Below are positions 36,521 through 45,462 of a stretch of 64,000 nucleotides of DNA, one piece after another. Position numbers and translations under genes: made by a program. The first letter of the stretch is position 1; each line of letters starts with the position of its first letter. The notes below the pieces were generated by a model. That model had not been told where the DNA came from and did not search any database. It saw only the letters and a program-made list of their open reading frames with translations. Source of the DNA: Stenotrophomonas sp. 704A1 (GTDB taxonomy: Bacteria > Pseudomonadota > Gammaproteobacteria > Xanthomonadales > Xanthomonadaceae); contig NZ_CP130831.1 in NCBI RefSeq assembly GCF_030549525.1, positions 2,815,501 through 2,879,500 of the forward strand, given 5' to 3'.

Positions 36521-38964
36521 GCCGCCTCCTCCTGGTCCTTGTCAGCTCGCTTGCCCGAGCCCTTTCGATTCTTGTAGAACGCGTCCAGCCACTGGTCCGG
36601 GGTCAGCTCGTCCACGGTGACGCGCGCGCGCACCGCCGCGGTCTGCAGCACGCGGTGCATGACTTCGATATTGTCGGTCGATGCTGAGATGACCGAAAGA
36701 ATGTCATCCATGCCGCGCAGATTCAGCTGGCATACGCTGGAGGCGTGGCCCTGCTTGACCAGGAAGCAGCGCGAACGCTCGTCCAGCGCGGTCACCACCT
36801 TGAACTCGGCCTCGGTCAACTTCAGGCCATCCATGTAATCGCTCTTGCTGGCATTTGGGTTCGGCAGCAGGATCAGGGTGGCGGTCTGTTCGATCAGCGC
36901 TGCGGAGATATCGCTCTTCAGCGCATCTTCCGGGCTCTGCGTGGCGAAGATGCCCAGGCCGTTCTGCTTACGGATGGTTTTCTGCTTGTTCTTGGCGAAC
37001 TCTTTCAGGCCACCCTCGCCGTCCAGGATCTTCCAGAATTCGTCCATCACGTAGATCAGCGGGCGACCGTCGATCAGCGATTCCAGGCGATGCAGCAGGT
37101 AGTTGATGACCGGCACACGCACTTCGGGATTGTCGATGATGTCGGTGTAGTCAAAGCCGATGATGTTGGCCTTGCTCAGGTCCACCGTATCGACCGGATT
37201 GTCGAACACCCAGCCCAGCGAGTTGCCCGAGGTCCAGCGGCGCATGCGCGCGTACAGACCATCGTCGCCCATGTTGGGCAGGCTCTTCTGGAAATTGGTC
37301 ATGCTGCGCAGGTGCATCGGCGTGTCCAGCATGCTCTCCACCGCGCGATAGATATCTTCCTCTTCGCGGGCGCTGTATTCGCGCTTTCCGGCCAGTACCT
37401 TGATCAGGTCGGCCAGGAACTGCACGTTGGCTTCGCTGTTCTCGCACTGGAATGGGTTGAATCCGGTCGGTGCGCCGTTTTCCAGGGCCAGATAGTTGCC
37501 GCCACAGGCGCGCACGAAAATCTCGGCACCGCGATCCTTGTCGAAGAAGAAGATGGTTGGCGACGGCTCGTACTTCTGCACCTGGCTCAGCAGGAAGTTG
37601 ATCAGCGCGGTCTTACCGGTACCGGACTTGCCGATCACCATGGTGTTGGCGATGGCCTTTTCACCCAGCGAGTTCTCGGAGGGATGCGTGGCGTGGAAGT
37701 TGAAGTAGTACGGCTGGCCGTTGGTGGTCTGCAACGTGGTGACGCAGTCGCCCCAGGGGTTGTTGTGCTGCTTGCCGGTGGCGAAGTTGTGCAGCGGCGA
37801 CAGGCCCAGGAAGTTCAGCGAGCTGACGTTGGCCAGGCGCGTGCGGAAGCGCCAGTTGCCCGGCAGCTGCGAATAGAACGACGAGGTGATCGCCAGGTCT
37901 TCCTTGGTCGAGACAAAGCCCGCATTGGACAGCTCGGCGCGCGTGGTCGCCACGTTCTGCGAGAGCTTGGCCTGGCTGTCGCCATAGACCGCCATGATGA
38001 AGTGGTATTCACCCAGCACGAAGTTGCCCGAGGACAGCTGGTCCATGGCGTAGTCGAGCTCGGCAATCTGGCTGACCGCCTTGTCGCCCGAGGAAATCAT
38101 CATGCCCTTGGTGCGATCAAGCACCTTCAGTGCGTCCTGCCGCCCCATCGGGCTGAAGGAGTGGGTGATGACGTATTCGTAGTCCAGGTACTTCAGACCG
38201 TTGAGAATGCCCGGATAGGTTCCCTCGGCATACTCCTTGATGTTGAGGATGGCGCCGAAGTGATTGACGCCGTTGGGCGTGTTGATGACGTAGTCACCGG
38301 TCTTGGCCGAGAACATGTGGCGACTGATCGGCAGATAGTCCTTCACCGGCGCAGGCAGCACCGGCACCGGTTCGTCCACGCGGTTGATCAGGTAGCCGAA
38401 CAGCTCCAGCGTCTCGGAGAACACCACGCCGTTCTTGGCCTCGTACATGCCCAGGCGGTACGGCGCGTAATCGCGGATCACCGCTTCGACGTTGCCGGCC
38501 AGCTCCAGCAGCTTTTCAACGGCCTGGTCCTGCTCGCCCTGCAGCTTTTCGATGCTGGCCGACTTTTCCACGAAGCGCTTACCGGCCACGACCGGGCGGT
38601 AGATCATGGTCAGGAACAGCTCGTTCTGCATGATGCGCTGCGAGGACAGCATCCCCATGTACTGGTCGGCGACATCCTGGTTGAAGCGCTGCTTGTAGTG
38701 ACTCTTGCCCTTCAGCGTGCGGCGCCGGCGGATGTCGTGCACCCAGAAGGCGACGTTGACGAAGTCCGGCGCACGCAGGGTCTGCAGCAGGCGGTTGAAG
38801 GTGTTGTGGCGGTGCTCCAGTTCCCACTCTTCGCGCCCGACGAAGGGCAGTCCCTCCAGGTACCAGGTCAACAGGTAGTCACCGCCCGTGGTCTTGACCA
38901 CGTTCGGCGCCACATGCGACGACAGGGGAATGAATTCGCTGATGGAGGTATCTGGAGAGAACAT
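36517..38964 (-). CDS. virB4: VirB4 ATPase of the X-T4SS
   Basis: An 815-residue cytoplasmic/inner-membrane ATPase, the largest motor of the T4SS. It has the VirB4/CagE N-terminal domain (PFVGREEWELEHRHNTFNRL) and a C-terminal RecA-like domain with Walker A MVIGKSGTGKTALINF (about residues 439-454), Walker B LIYVMDEFWKIL, and IRKQNGLGIFATQSPEDAL. The Lys/Thr and Asp/Glu residues needed for ATP hydrolysis are present. It overlaps virB5 by 4 bases and lies 77 bases downstream of virB3. Confidence 0.97.
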   Translation of the reverse strand: MFSPDTSISEFIPLSSHVAPNVVKTTGGDYLLTWYLEGLPFVGREEWELEHRHNTFNRLLQTLRAPDFVNVAFWVHDIRRRRTLKGKSHYKQRFNQDVADQYMGMLSSQRIMQNELFLTMIYRPVVAGKRFVEKSASIEKLQGEQDQAVEKLLELAGNVEAVIRDYAPYRLGMYEAKNGVVFSETLELFGYLINRVDEPVPVLPAPVKDYLPISRHMFSAKTGDYVINTPNGVNHFGAILNIKEYAEGTYPGILNGLKYLDYEYVITHSFSPMGRQDALKVLDRTKGMMISSGDKAVSQIAELDYAMDQLSSGNFVLGEYHFIMAVYGDSQAKLSQNVATTRAELSNAGFVSTKEDLAITSSFYSQLPGNWRFRTRLANVSSLNFLGLSPLHNFATGKQHNNPWGDCVTTLQTTNGQPYYFNFHATHPSENSLGEKAIANTMVIGKSGTGKTALINFLLSQVQKYEPSPTIFFFDKDRGAEIFVRACGGNYLALENGAPTGFNPFQCENSEANVQFLADLIKVLAGKREYSAREEEDIYRAVESMLDTPMHLRSMTNFQKSLPNMGDDGLYARMRRWTSGNSLGWVFDNPVDTVDLSKANIIGFDYTDIIDNPEVRVPVINYLLHRLESLIDGRPLIYVMDEFWKILDGEGGLKEFAKNKQKTIRKQNGLGIFATQSPEDALKSDISAALIEQTATLILLPNPNASKSDYMDGLKLTEAEFKVVTALDERSRCFLVKQGHASSVCQLNLRGMDDILSVISASTDNIEVMHRVLQTAAVRARVTVDELTPDQWLDAFYKNRKGSGKRADKDQEEAA

Positions 38965-39041
38965 GCGACTGCTTCCAAAAGGTAAGCCGGGGAACTACGA
39001 GGTGGCCGGACAGGTGCGTACACCTGCCCGGCCGTTGCCCG

Positions 39042-39350
39042 TCAATCCGTGCGGGCGGGTTTCTTGCGGTAGTGGTTCGGGCTGAACACCCACATTCCAT
39101 CGTGTTCCTGCAGGTTGCGTGCCTTGAACTTGAACAGCAGGCGGAGACCCAGCAGGCGGAAGATCAGCTCGTCGCGCTTGGCCATCTGTCGCATGATGAA
39201 AATCGCGACAGGAATGGTGAGCAGGAACCAGAAGTTCGTGTACACACTCAGCAGCAGCAACCCGCCTGCCACCATGAAGAATGGCAGGTAGGGAACGCCC
39301 AGGAACATCGCCGGGCGCGTGCAGCCGCGGAACAGCACGTTCTTATGCAC
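39042..39350 (-). CDS. virB3: VirB3 inner-membrane component
   Basis: A 102-residue protein with start region HKNVLFRGCTRPAMFLGVPY, two adjoining hydrophobic segments (FFMVAGGLLLLSVYTNFWFL and LTIPVAIFIM) and the VirB3 C-terminal pattern MAKRDELIFRLLGLRL, NHYRKK. GTG at 39350 is taken as start; it overlaps the end of virB2 by 8 bases and matches family length, while the longer frame to 39413 only reads antisense-like residues. VirB3 associates with VirB4 and sits between virB2 and virB4 as usual. Confidence 0.93.
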   Translation of the reverse strand: MHKNVLFRGCTRPAMFLGVPYLPFFMVAGGLLLLSVYTNFWFLLTIPVAIFIMRQMAKRDELIFRLLGLRLLFKFKARNLQEHDGMWVFSPNHYRKKPARTD

Positions 39351-39738
39351 TGTAGTACTGCAGCGCGTTGTTGATGATGGCGGCCGTGCTGCAGTTGCCG
39401 TCGCTGCCTTCACCCAGCAGCATGCGGGCGATCTGGCCGGCAGCGCCGATCAGCACGCCACCGATCAGGATCGGGGCCACATCGGCGATGCGCTTGTGGG
39501 CGAAGGCAATCTGGTAGCCAGCGAAGATGACCGCGATGGTGACCACGGCGATCGAGGCAATGTTCAGCAGACCATTGATGTTGTTGAAGAAGCCGCAGAC
39601 CTTTTCATCGGTGCCGCCGAAGTCGGTACCGCCGGCGATGGCCTGCGGGGCAAACACCAGGCCGACAAAGGCAACGGCCATCAGCATGGTCTTCAGCGTG
39701 CGCTGGGCCTGGGCCAGATCGAGATTGAATCGCTTCAT
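39343..39738 (-). CDS. virB2: VirB2 pilin
   Basis: A 131-residue pilin precursor. The N-terminal LKTMLMAVAFVGLVFAPQAIA is a signal peptide, and the mature protein (GGTDFGGTDEKVCGFFNNIN) has two hydrophobic helices: ASIAVVTIAVIFAGYQIAFA and DVAPILIGGVLIGAAGQIA, with the short loop HKRI between. A Cys pair (KVCGFF and DGNCST) may form a disulfide, unusual compared with Agrobacterium VirB2 but seen in Xanthomonas-type pilins. ATG 39738 is chosen because the in-frame extension upstream is not signal-like. Confidence 0.94.
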   Translation of the reverse strand: MKRFNLDLAQAQRTLKTMLMAVAFVGLVFAPQAIAGGTDFGGTDEKVCGFFNNINGLLNIASIAVVTIAVIFAGYQIAFAHKRIADVAPILIGGVLIGAAGQIARMLLGEGSDGNCSTAAIINNALQYYSA

Positions 39739-39811
39739 GGATTGATTTCCTTGTTGATGGACTAACACAACTGAATCGGCCAGCCGGGGGTCTGGCCGTA
39801 CCACGACTTCG

Positions 39812-40753
39812 TCAGAACACGAAGGCCGCATCCCCTGCGGGAATCTGTTGCACCGGCGCTCCCTGCGCTGGCGCGTTGTATGCATTCTCTGGCGCGGCCA
39901 CCGGCTGGTTGCGCTCGCTCCACGGGCGCAGCATGACCGGCTGGCCGTTGCCCGTTGCCACGCCGGGCAGCGGCTGCGGCATGGCCTGGTGGGCACCCGC
40001 CTGCGGCAGCTGTTGTGGCATGACCTGGGGCTGGGCCTGCGGCTGCATCATGCGGTCCACCGAGCCCAGCACCACGCGCGACAGCGCCTGGTCGGCCAGG
40101 TTCAAGGCACTGCTGCGCGCCATGGCGCCCGCCGACGGGTAGACCGTGTAGGCACGGGCCGGATCGTCGGAGGGCACGTACACCGGGGCGTCGGCCTGGG
40201 CAACGATGCGCGACTGCACCGGCGATACCGTCTGCGGGTGGTGTTCGACCTTCACCGTACGACGCTCACCGCGGCTGACCACATCGATCGGCAGTACGCC
40301 ATTGCTGGCCACCTGCTGCCCACGGCGCATCGAATCGTAGATCTTCTGCACATAGCCATGGCGGAAGCCGGTGACGAAATTACCCGAGTAGTAGCAGCTG
40401 AACGACTTGCCCCAGTCCTGGCCGGAACGCTTGTAGCACTCGGCCAGGATGCGCGAACCCGCCTGCAGGTTGGCGCACTGCTGGAAGGCCTTTTCGTAGG
40501 AATCCAGGCCGTACTTGGCCAGGTTGTAGCGGTTCACCTGGGCCAGGCCCACCGAGAAGTTGTAACCCTTCTCTTCCAGCATGCGCACCGTGGCCAGCGC
40601 TTCATCCAGCGCCTTGGGCTGGCGCACCAGTGCACCGCCCACCACGCCGATGGCGAAGGGATTGCGCGACGACTCCACGTTGATGACGTGCTGCATGACG
40701 TCCATGGACACGGCCATTTCCGGGCATGCCATCATTTCCAGGCCTGGCAACAT
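39812..40753 (-). CDS. virB1: VirB1 lytic transglycosylase
   Basis: A 313-residue SLT-type peptidoglycan transglycosylase that opens the wall for T4SS assembly. The lysozyme-like domain spans about residues 20-140: MQHVINVESSRNPFAIGVV with the catalytic Glu in NVESSRNP, FSVGLAQVNRYNL, and ILAECYKRSGQDW, AFSCYYSGN-like SFSCYYSGNFVTGF. No classical signal peptide is visible, so export may be through the T4SS or a weak leader. The second half is a Gln/Pro-rich tail. It starts 3 bases after the virB11 stop. Confidence 0.94.
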   Translation of the reverse strand: MLPGLEMMACPEMAVSMDVMQHVINVESSRNPFAIGVVGGALVRQPKALDEALATVRMLEEKGYNFSVGLAQVNRYNLAKYGLDSYEKAFQQCANLQAGSRILAECYKRSGQDWGKSFSCYYSGNFVTGFRHGYVQKIYDSMRRGQQVASNGVLPIDVVSRGERRTVKVEHHPQTVSPVQSRIVAQADAPVYVPSDDPARAYTVYPSAGAMARSSALNLADQALSRVVLGSVDRMMQPQAQPQVMPQQLPQAGAHQAMPQPLPGVATGNGQPVMLRPWSERNQPVAAPENAYNAPAQGAPVQQIPAGDAAFVF

Positions 40754-40756
40754 CGT

Positions 40757-41800
40757 TCAGCCCTCCTGCCCCTGGGCGCGCCCAGGATTGAAATCGATGC
40801 CGGTGATGTAACGCGAACCGGCATGCGCCTTGATATGCACCACGATATCGATGGTCATCATCAGCAGACGCTTGATGACGTTGAATTCCAGGCCCGAACC
40901 CTCTGTGGACGCTTTCACCATCAGCGCCAGCTGATCCCAGGTCTGTTCCGGGCTGCCGGCATGACAGCTGGTGATCGAACCGGGGTGACCAGAGGCACAG
41001 TTGCGGATGAAGTAGAACGCTTCGTCGCCACGCAGCTCGGCCAGGATGATGCGCTCGGGCTTCATGCGCAGGCAGGCTTCCATGCACGTCTTGGCGGTGA
41101 CGTTGCTGGTGCTCTGGCCGCCCTTCGAGTACAGCAGGTGCACCACGTTGGGCTGGGTCAGGAACAGCTCGCGGGCGTCCTCGATGGTGACCAGACGCTC
41201 GTTGTCCGGGATGTGGTTGACCAGCGCCTTCATGAAGGTGGTCTTGCCACTACCGGTGGCGCCAGACACCACGATGTTCTTGCGGTACATCACCGCGCGC
41301 CGGAAGAACTCGGCGTACTCGCGCGAATGACGCAGTTCCAGCAGCTCGCGGTCCTGCTCGCTCAGACTGCCGTCCTGCTCCAGGATCTGATTGAAGAAGC
41401 CGTCTTCGTGGTACTGGGTGAGCGACTTGGTGTGCTTGGACGGCAGACGGATCGTGATGGACACCTTGCCGGCATCGCACGCAGGCGGGATCACGAACTG
41501 CGCACGCTGACCGGTGGGGAAGGTGAGCGAGACCACCGGGTCGGCATCGGTGATGCGCTGGCCGGTGTTGCTCTCGTTCACCACCGCAGTGCAGAACTGC
41601 CGGGCCCGCTCGAAGGTCAGGCTCGGCACGTCCACCCGCTGCCACCCTGCCCGGGTTTCCAGGTACAGCTCGCCCGGACGGTTGATGCAGATTTCCGTCA
41701 CGTCGGGCGAGCTCATGTACTCCGCGATGCCCAGCACTTCGTACTGATAGCGCAGGAATTCGCTGGAAACAAGGGCGATGGGAGACACTTCGGCGTCCAT
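40757..41800 (-). CDS. virB11: VirB11 hexameric ATPase
   Basis: A 347-residue traffic ATPase. Walker A is VVSGATGSGKTTFMKALV at about residues 177-194; the Asp box and Walker B are in LVTIEDARELFL and RMKPERIILAELRGDEAFYF (core IILAELRG); the His box is GHPGSITSCHAG. The N-terminal domain carries EICINRPGELYLE. VirB11 hexamers work beneath the inner-membrane complex together with VirB4 and VirD4 to drive pilus assembly and substrate transfer. Confidence 0.97.
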   Translation of the reverse strand: MDAEVSPIALVSSEFLRYQYEVLGIAEYMSSPDVTEICINRPGELYLETRAGWQRVDVPSLTFERARQFCTAVVNESNTGQRITDADPVVSLTFPTGQRAQFVIPPACDAGKVSITIRLPSKHTKSLTQYHEDGFFNQILEQDGSLSEQDRELLELRHSREYAEFFRRAVMYRKNIVVSGATGSGKTTFMKALVNHIPDNERLVTIEDARELFLTQPNVVHLLYSKGGQSTSNVTAKTCMEACLRMKPERIILAELRGDEAFYFIRNCASGHPGSITSCHAGSPEQTWDQLALMVKASTEGSGLEFNVIKRLLMMTIDIVVHIKAHAGSRYITGIDFNPGRAQGQEG

Positions 41801-41814
41801 GATCGTTCTATGAA

Positions 41815-43086
41815 TTACCGGCGCGGGTTGAGCACGTTGGTGAAATCGACGTCCTTTGCGACGTAGACGTTCACGATAGTGCCCTGGTTGATGGTGACCG
41901 TCGGCGGGCGACGGCCTTCGCTGAGTGCTTCGTTGGCCAGGCGCTCCATGGTGCGGGCGGTCGCGCTTTCATACGGCGAACGCACGGCGAACCCGTTGCT
42001 GGCCACGGTGGTCGACTCCGGACCGTGCTCTGCCGCGGCGTATTTGAACGCATCGGCGATCAGACTGATCATCAGCGCCGACGCAATACGGCTGCCCCAG
42101 TGCGCGCTGTACTGGCCAGGATGGCCCGCACCGCCCAGGCCATCGACACCCGGGCTGGACATCGCCACGTCGATACCATTCGGCGTGGTGACGCGATCCC
42201 AGATGACTTCCACGCGCTTGCCGTTGGGGCCGCCACCGTAGGAGCCGTAGATCTTCGAACCCTTCGGCAGCAGAAGGTTGCGGCCATTGATCGAATAGAC
42301 CGGCTCGGTCAGCAGGCACGAGGTGTAGCCGGCGATGTCGGTGATGATGCGGGTTTCCAGCACGCAGCGCAGGTAGGTACCACGCACCAGCAGGGCATCC
42401 GGGCTCTGGATGAAGCTGGCGTTGGACACGTCTTCCACATCCGGGCCACGGCGCACCTTCTGCTGCTGCTGGGCCTGCGGGTTGGCGGCCTGCATGGCCG
42501 CAATCATCGCCTGGCTGTAATCGGTGCCCTGCCCTTGCGGCTTGGTGTTGCCATCGCCGGAGCCGAAACCACTGCTGCTGCCAATGCGGCGATCCAGGAG
42601 GGACGGACCCTGTGGCTCCGGTGCCTGGCGCAAGCGCGCACGGTCGGCTTCCTGCAGGCTGACCATCGGCATGTCCTGCTGCGGCGGCGGTGGCAGCATC
42701 GGGATTGGATCGGCTGGCGCGACAGGCGCTGCAACACTCGGGGCCGGACCAACGGTCGGCAGGTCCGGCGTCGAGACCCGGGCTTCCTGACGATTGGAGG
42801 GCGCGTCGTTCTTGTCGTCCTGGCCCTTGCGGAACAGCAGGAAGCCCATGGCCACCAGCAGTACCACGATGCCACCCAGGAACATCAGCGCCTTGCGGTT
42901 CAACCGCTGCTCTTCGGCCGAGCGCAGCTGCGGGGCCGCCGCATCCAGGTTCGGTGCGGCTTCGGCCTGCTGCGTGCCGAAGTACGGGTTGGAGGTCGAC
43001 TCGGCCGGGCCCTGCCCGCCGTAAGGCGACTGCCCGTCGTCACGAGTGCTGTTCGGGTCGTTGCCGGGGGTGTTCTGCTGGCTCAT
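41815..43086 (-). CDS. virB10: VirB10 envelope-spanning core component
   Basis: A 423-residue TrbI/VirB10 protein. An N-terminal cytoplasmic stretch is followed by one membrane segment (ALMFLGGIVVLLVAMGFLLF, about 65-85), a long Pro-rich periplasmic linker (PAPSVAAPVAPADPIPMLPP), and the C-terminal beta-barrel domain with LVRGTYLRCVLETRIITDIA, LPKGSKIYGSYGGG and RVEVIWDRVTTPNGIDVAMS that forms the outer-membrane ring. It overlaps the virB9 stop by 4 bases. Confidence 0.97.
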   Translation of the reverse strand: MSQQNTPGNDPNSTRDDGQSPYGGQGPAESTSNPYFGTQQAEAAPNLDAAAPQLRSAEEQRLNRKALMFLGGIVVLLVAMGFLLFRKGQDDKNDAPSNRQEARVSTPDLPTVGPAPSVAAPVAPADPIPMLPPPPQQDMPMVSLQEADRARLRQAPEPQGPSLLDRRIGSSSGFGSGDGNTKPQGQGTDYSQAMIAAMQAANPQAQQQQKVRRGPDVEDVSNASFIQSPDALLVRGTYLRCVLETRIITDIAGYTSCLLTEPVYSINGRNLLLPKGSKIYGSYGGGPNGKRVEVIWDRVTTPNGIDVAMSSPGVDGLGGAGHPGQYSAHWGSRIASALMISLIADAFKYAAAEHGPESTTVASNGFAVRSPYESATARTMERLANEALSEGRRPPTVTINQGTIVNVYVAKDVDFTNVLNPRR

Positions 43087-43862
43087 TTCTTCACGTTCCT
43101 TCGCAGGCCAACGACGTACTCGCCGTGGCGGATGACCAGGTACGGGTAGGTGCCGTGGACGATCAGGGTGTTGCCCTCGACCGTGGTGTTGACCACGAAG
43201 TCCTCGCCGTACTCTTTCTCACGACCGAACACAGCCGGGAAAATGCCGGTCTTGTATTCGGGCGAGTTGGGCAGTTTCAGGTACGTGAAACGGCCATCGT
43301 CATAGGCATTGACGGGGATCAGCCACCCCATCTTCTTCGCCTTGCTGGTTGAATAGGAGTAGTTGAAGTTGTACTGGCGATCCTTGGCCAGCTCACTGCT
43401 CAGAAGCGGCTGCGCCTCTTCTTCCACAGCCTCCTGCGCCACACCGAACACGGTATCGTTCGGGTAGGTGAACGCGATCTTGTACTGCACGCCTGCGCGA
43501 CGGGCCTGCTCCAGCTGCCGCCAGTCAGTGGCAACCACCTTCAGTTCGAAGATGTAGGAATGGGTCTCGGTGCGCACCATCATGTTGGTGTCCACGTCCA
43601 CATTCTTCGGCTTGATGTAGAACACGTTCTCGCGACGGGTCAGTTCCCAGCCATTGCTGAAACCGGTGCTGTAGTCGAGGATTTTCTCGTTCGGGCTCAA
43701 CTCGATCTGGGTGGTCAGGCCCAGGCCGGTGCGAACCGGATAGATGCGATCCTTCTCATACTCGTAATGGTCTACCGCCTGTGCCGTCGCCGCGGTGGAA
43801 AACACCAGCGACAGCAACGACAGCAGCGCCAATGCGCTCCCCCTGACTTTTCGACTACTCAT
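43083..43862 (-). CDS. virB9: VirB9 core component
   Basis: A 259-residue periplasmic/outer-membrane protein with signal peptide (ALALLSLLSLVFSTAATAQA). The N-terminal domain has GLTTQIELSPNEKILDYSTG and FYIKPKNVDVDTNMMVRTE, and the C-terminal domain YDDGRFTYLKLPNSPEYKTG and TLIVHGTYPYLVIRHGEYVV, the part that contacts VirB7 and VirB10. Overlaps virB8 and virB10 by 4 bases on either side, so expression of the core complex is translationally coupled. Confidence 0.97.
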   Translation of the reverse strand: MSSRKVRGSALALLSLLSLVFSTAATAQAVDHYEYEKDRIYPVRTGLGLTTQIELSPNEKILDYSTGFSNGWELTRRENVFYIKPKNVDVDTNMMVRTETHSYIFELKVVATDWRQLEQARRAGVQYKIAFTYPNDTVFGVAQEAVEEEAQPLLSSELAKDRQYNFNYSYSTSKAKKMGWLIPVNAYDDGRFTYLKLPNSPEYKTGIFPAVFGREKEYGEDFVVNTTVEGNTLIVHGTYPYLVIRHGEYVVGLRRNVKK

Positions 43863-44926
43863 CGGTTGCTTGCTCCATCAGCATTTCCGGTGGAATTGTT
43901 CTGTACCGGCCTCATGGCCGGCTGGCCTGGCATGGCCTGCCCAGGCGCTGCTTGCCCCTGCATCGGCTGCTGCATGGGCTGCTGCATGGGCTGCCCCTGC
44001 ATGGGTTGCCCCTGCGTCGACTGGCCGGATGTCGGCGGGGCGATCTGGACATCGCCTGGCACGGCCAGTGGCTGACCCGTCGCCGGATCGATCATGGCGG
44101 CCGCTGCCGGGTTGTTCGGGTCGTACACGCCTTGTGCCTGCGTGGCCTGCTGTTCGGCCTGCTGCTGCAACTGCGCATCATCCGGACCGGGCACACCGCG
44201 CGAGTAATCATTGTCGCGGCGATACTCAAAGACCTGCATACCCAAGGGATTGAGAATGCGCTGTTGCTCGTTCAGTGCCAGATTTGAGTCATAGCGGAAG
44301 CGCAACGTGATCAACTGATTGTCCAGGTAGGACGTCGTCGCCTTGTTCTTGTCGTAGACGCTGCGCTGGATTCTCACCGACGCTCCGCGGAAACCACCGT
44401 TAACCTGCGCCTCCAACGGCGTAATGCTGAGAATCTTCACCCGGATGGCACGATCCTTGCCATACAGAGTGACCGGACTCTGGGGGTTGTTCGGGGAATA
44501 GAAGGCCCGGATGGCAGCGCTCGTGCGTGTGTCCGACATGACGTGCACCAATGCCCAGTCGCGCAGTCCCATGACGGCAAAATCGTAGGACTCGCGAGCC
44601 ATCACATACTGGGCCACGTTGCTTCGATTGATGGCATCGCTCGCGGTAATCGACTGCCCTTCGAAATTGCCGCGCAGGCGCGCCACCGTGGCGGTACCGG
44701 TGTAAGCGTCAGCCATCACCAGGAACGGCACCTTCTCCTTCAGCGGCAGCATGTAGTAGTAGCCGCCGGCCAGCGCCAGCGACATCAGCAACGAGCCGGT
44801 GGCGACCCACCAGGCGCGACGCTCGCTGCGCCGGGCCATGTCGGCCACGGTGATCTCATAGCTGACCGCCTTGGCGACCGACTGTTCGACCTTGGGGCTG
44901 TTGCCTGCATCCTTCTTGCGGAACAT
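43859..44926 (-). CDS. virB8: VirB8 inner-membrane assembly factor with Met/Gln/Pro-rich tail
   Basis: A 355-residue bitopic protein: cytoplasmic N-terminus, one membrane helix (WVATGSLLMSLALAGGYYYM, about 39-58), and the NTF2-like VirB8 periplasmic domain (YVMARESYDFAVMGLRDWAL, ITPLEAQVNGGFRGASVRIQ, LITLRFRYDSNLALNEQQRI). The last 75 or so residues form an unusual tail with repeated QPMQ units, encoded by a CATGGGCTGC-type tandem repeat around 43940-44020. Slippage in this repeat could vary the tail. Located between virB7 and virB9. Confidence 0.95.
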   Translation of the reverse strand: MFRKKDAGNSPKVEQSVAKAVSYEITVADMARRSERRAWWVATGSLLMSLALAGGYYYMLPLKEKVPFLVMADAYTGTATVARLRGNFEGQSITASDAINRSNVAQYVMARESYDFAVMGLRDWALVHVMSDTRTSAAIRAFYSPNNPQSPVTLYGKDRAIRVKILSITPLEAQVNGGFRGASVRIQRSVYDKNKATTSYLDNQLITLRFRYDSNLALNEQQRILNPLGMQVFEYRRDNDYSRGVPGPDDAQLQQQAEQQATQAQGVYDPNNPAAAAMIDPATGQPLAVPGDVQIAPPTSGQSTQGQPMQGQPMQQPMQQPMQGQAAPGQAMPGQPAMRPVQNNSTGNADGASNR

Positions 44927-45015
44927 GGGTTCTTCCGTACTGCTGAAACATCAATGGGCGTGGCGCCCCTGCGCCAGGCGCGGGGTGCGGCACGTTCGAT
45001 GATTTCGACGCGGTC

Positions 45016-45462
45016 TCAGCTGCCGCTGCTGGCTTCGGGATCCTGGGCCGACGCGGTCGGCGTCGATCCAGCGCTCTGCACGACGATCTGGTTGCCGACG
45101 ATGGAGACGGAAACGCCCTGCGCTGCGTAGGCTGCCGTGAGATCGATCACCGCCTGCTGTGCATTGGTGGTATCGATATCGGACACCGCACCGTACAGGG
45201 TGAAATCCGAACTGAGGCGATAGTCCAGCGTGCGGCCGGAATCCTTGGCCCACCGCTCGAGCATGGCCTTCAGCGTGCGATCCATCGGCGAAGCCTGATA
45301 GACGTAACTGGTGTACAGCGGAATCTCGGTCGGCGCCGTCGCAAAACGGTTGACCGGCTTCCAGCGTCCCCCGAAGTCGGGTGCGGGCTTGGTGGCACAA
45401 CCGGCCACCATCAACGCCGCCACTGCGGCGATGGACATTTTTGCGATAAACGCCTGATTCAT
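45016..45462 (-). CDS. virB7: VirB7 lipoprotein with C-terminal N0-type domain
   Basis: A 148-residue lipoprotein (signal AKMSIAAVAALMVAGC; lipobox VAGC). Typical Agrobacterium VirB7 is under 60 residues; the Xanthomonadales form carries an extra globular N0 domain like those of secretins, here YVYQASPMDRTLKAMLERWA, LSSDFTLYGAVSDIDTTNAQ, AQGVSVSIVGNQIVVQ. It forms an extra ring around the core complex in the X. citri structure. ATG 45462 is chosen because the lipoprotein signal begins there. It is the first gene of the virB7-B6 operon. Confidence 0.95.
   Translation of the reverse strand: MNQAFIAKMSIAAVAALMVAGCATKPAPDFGGRWKPVNRFATAPTEIPLYTSYVYQASPMDRTLKAMLERWAKDSGRTLDYRLSSDFTLYGAVSDIDTTNAQQAVIDLTAAYAAQGVSVSIVGNQIVVQSAGSTPTASAQDPEASSGS

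Noticed and set aside
36745..38985. 746-codon plus-strand open frame opposite virB4
   Set aside because: Antisense artefact of codon bias; virB4 explains the region fully.
39848..41866. 672-codon plus-strand open frame opposite virB1 and virB11
   Set aside because: Spans two real genes on the other strand and has no domain-like sequence.
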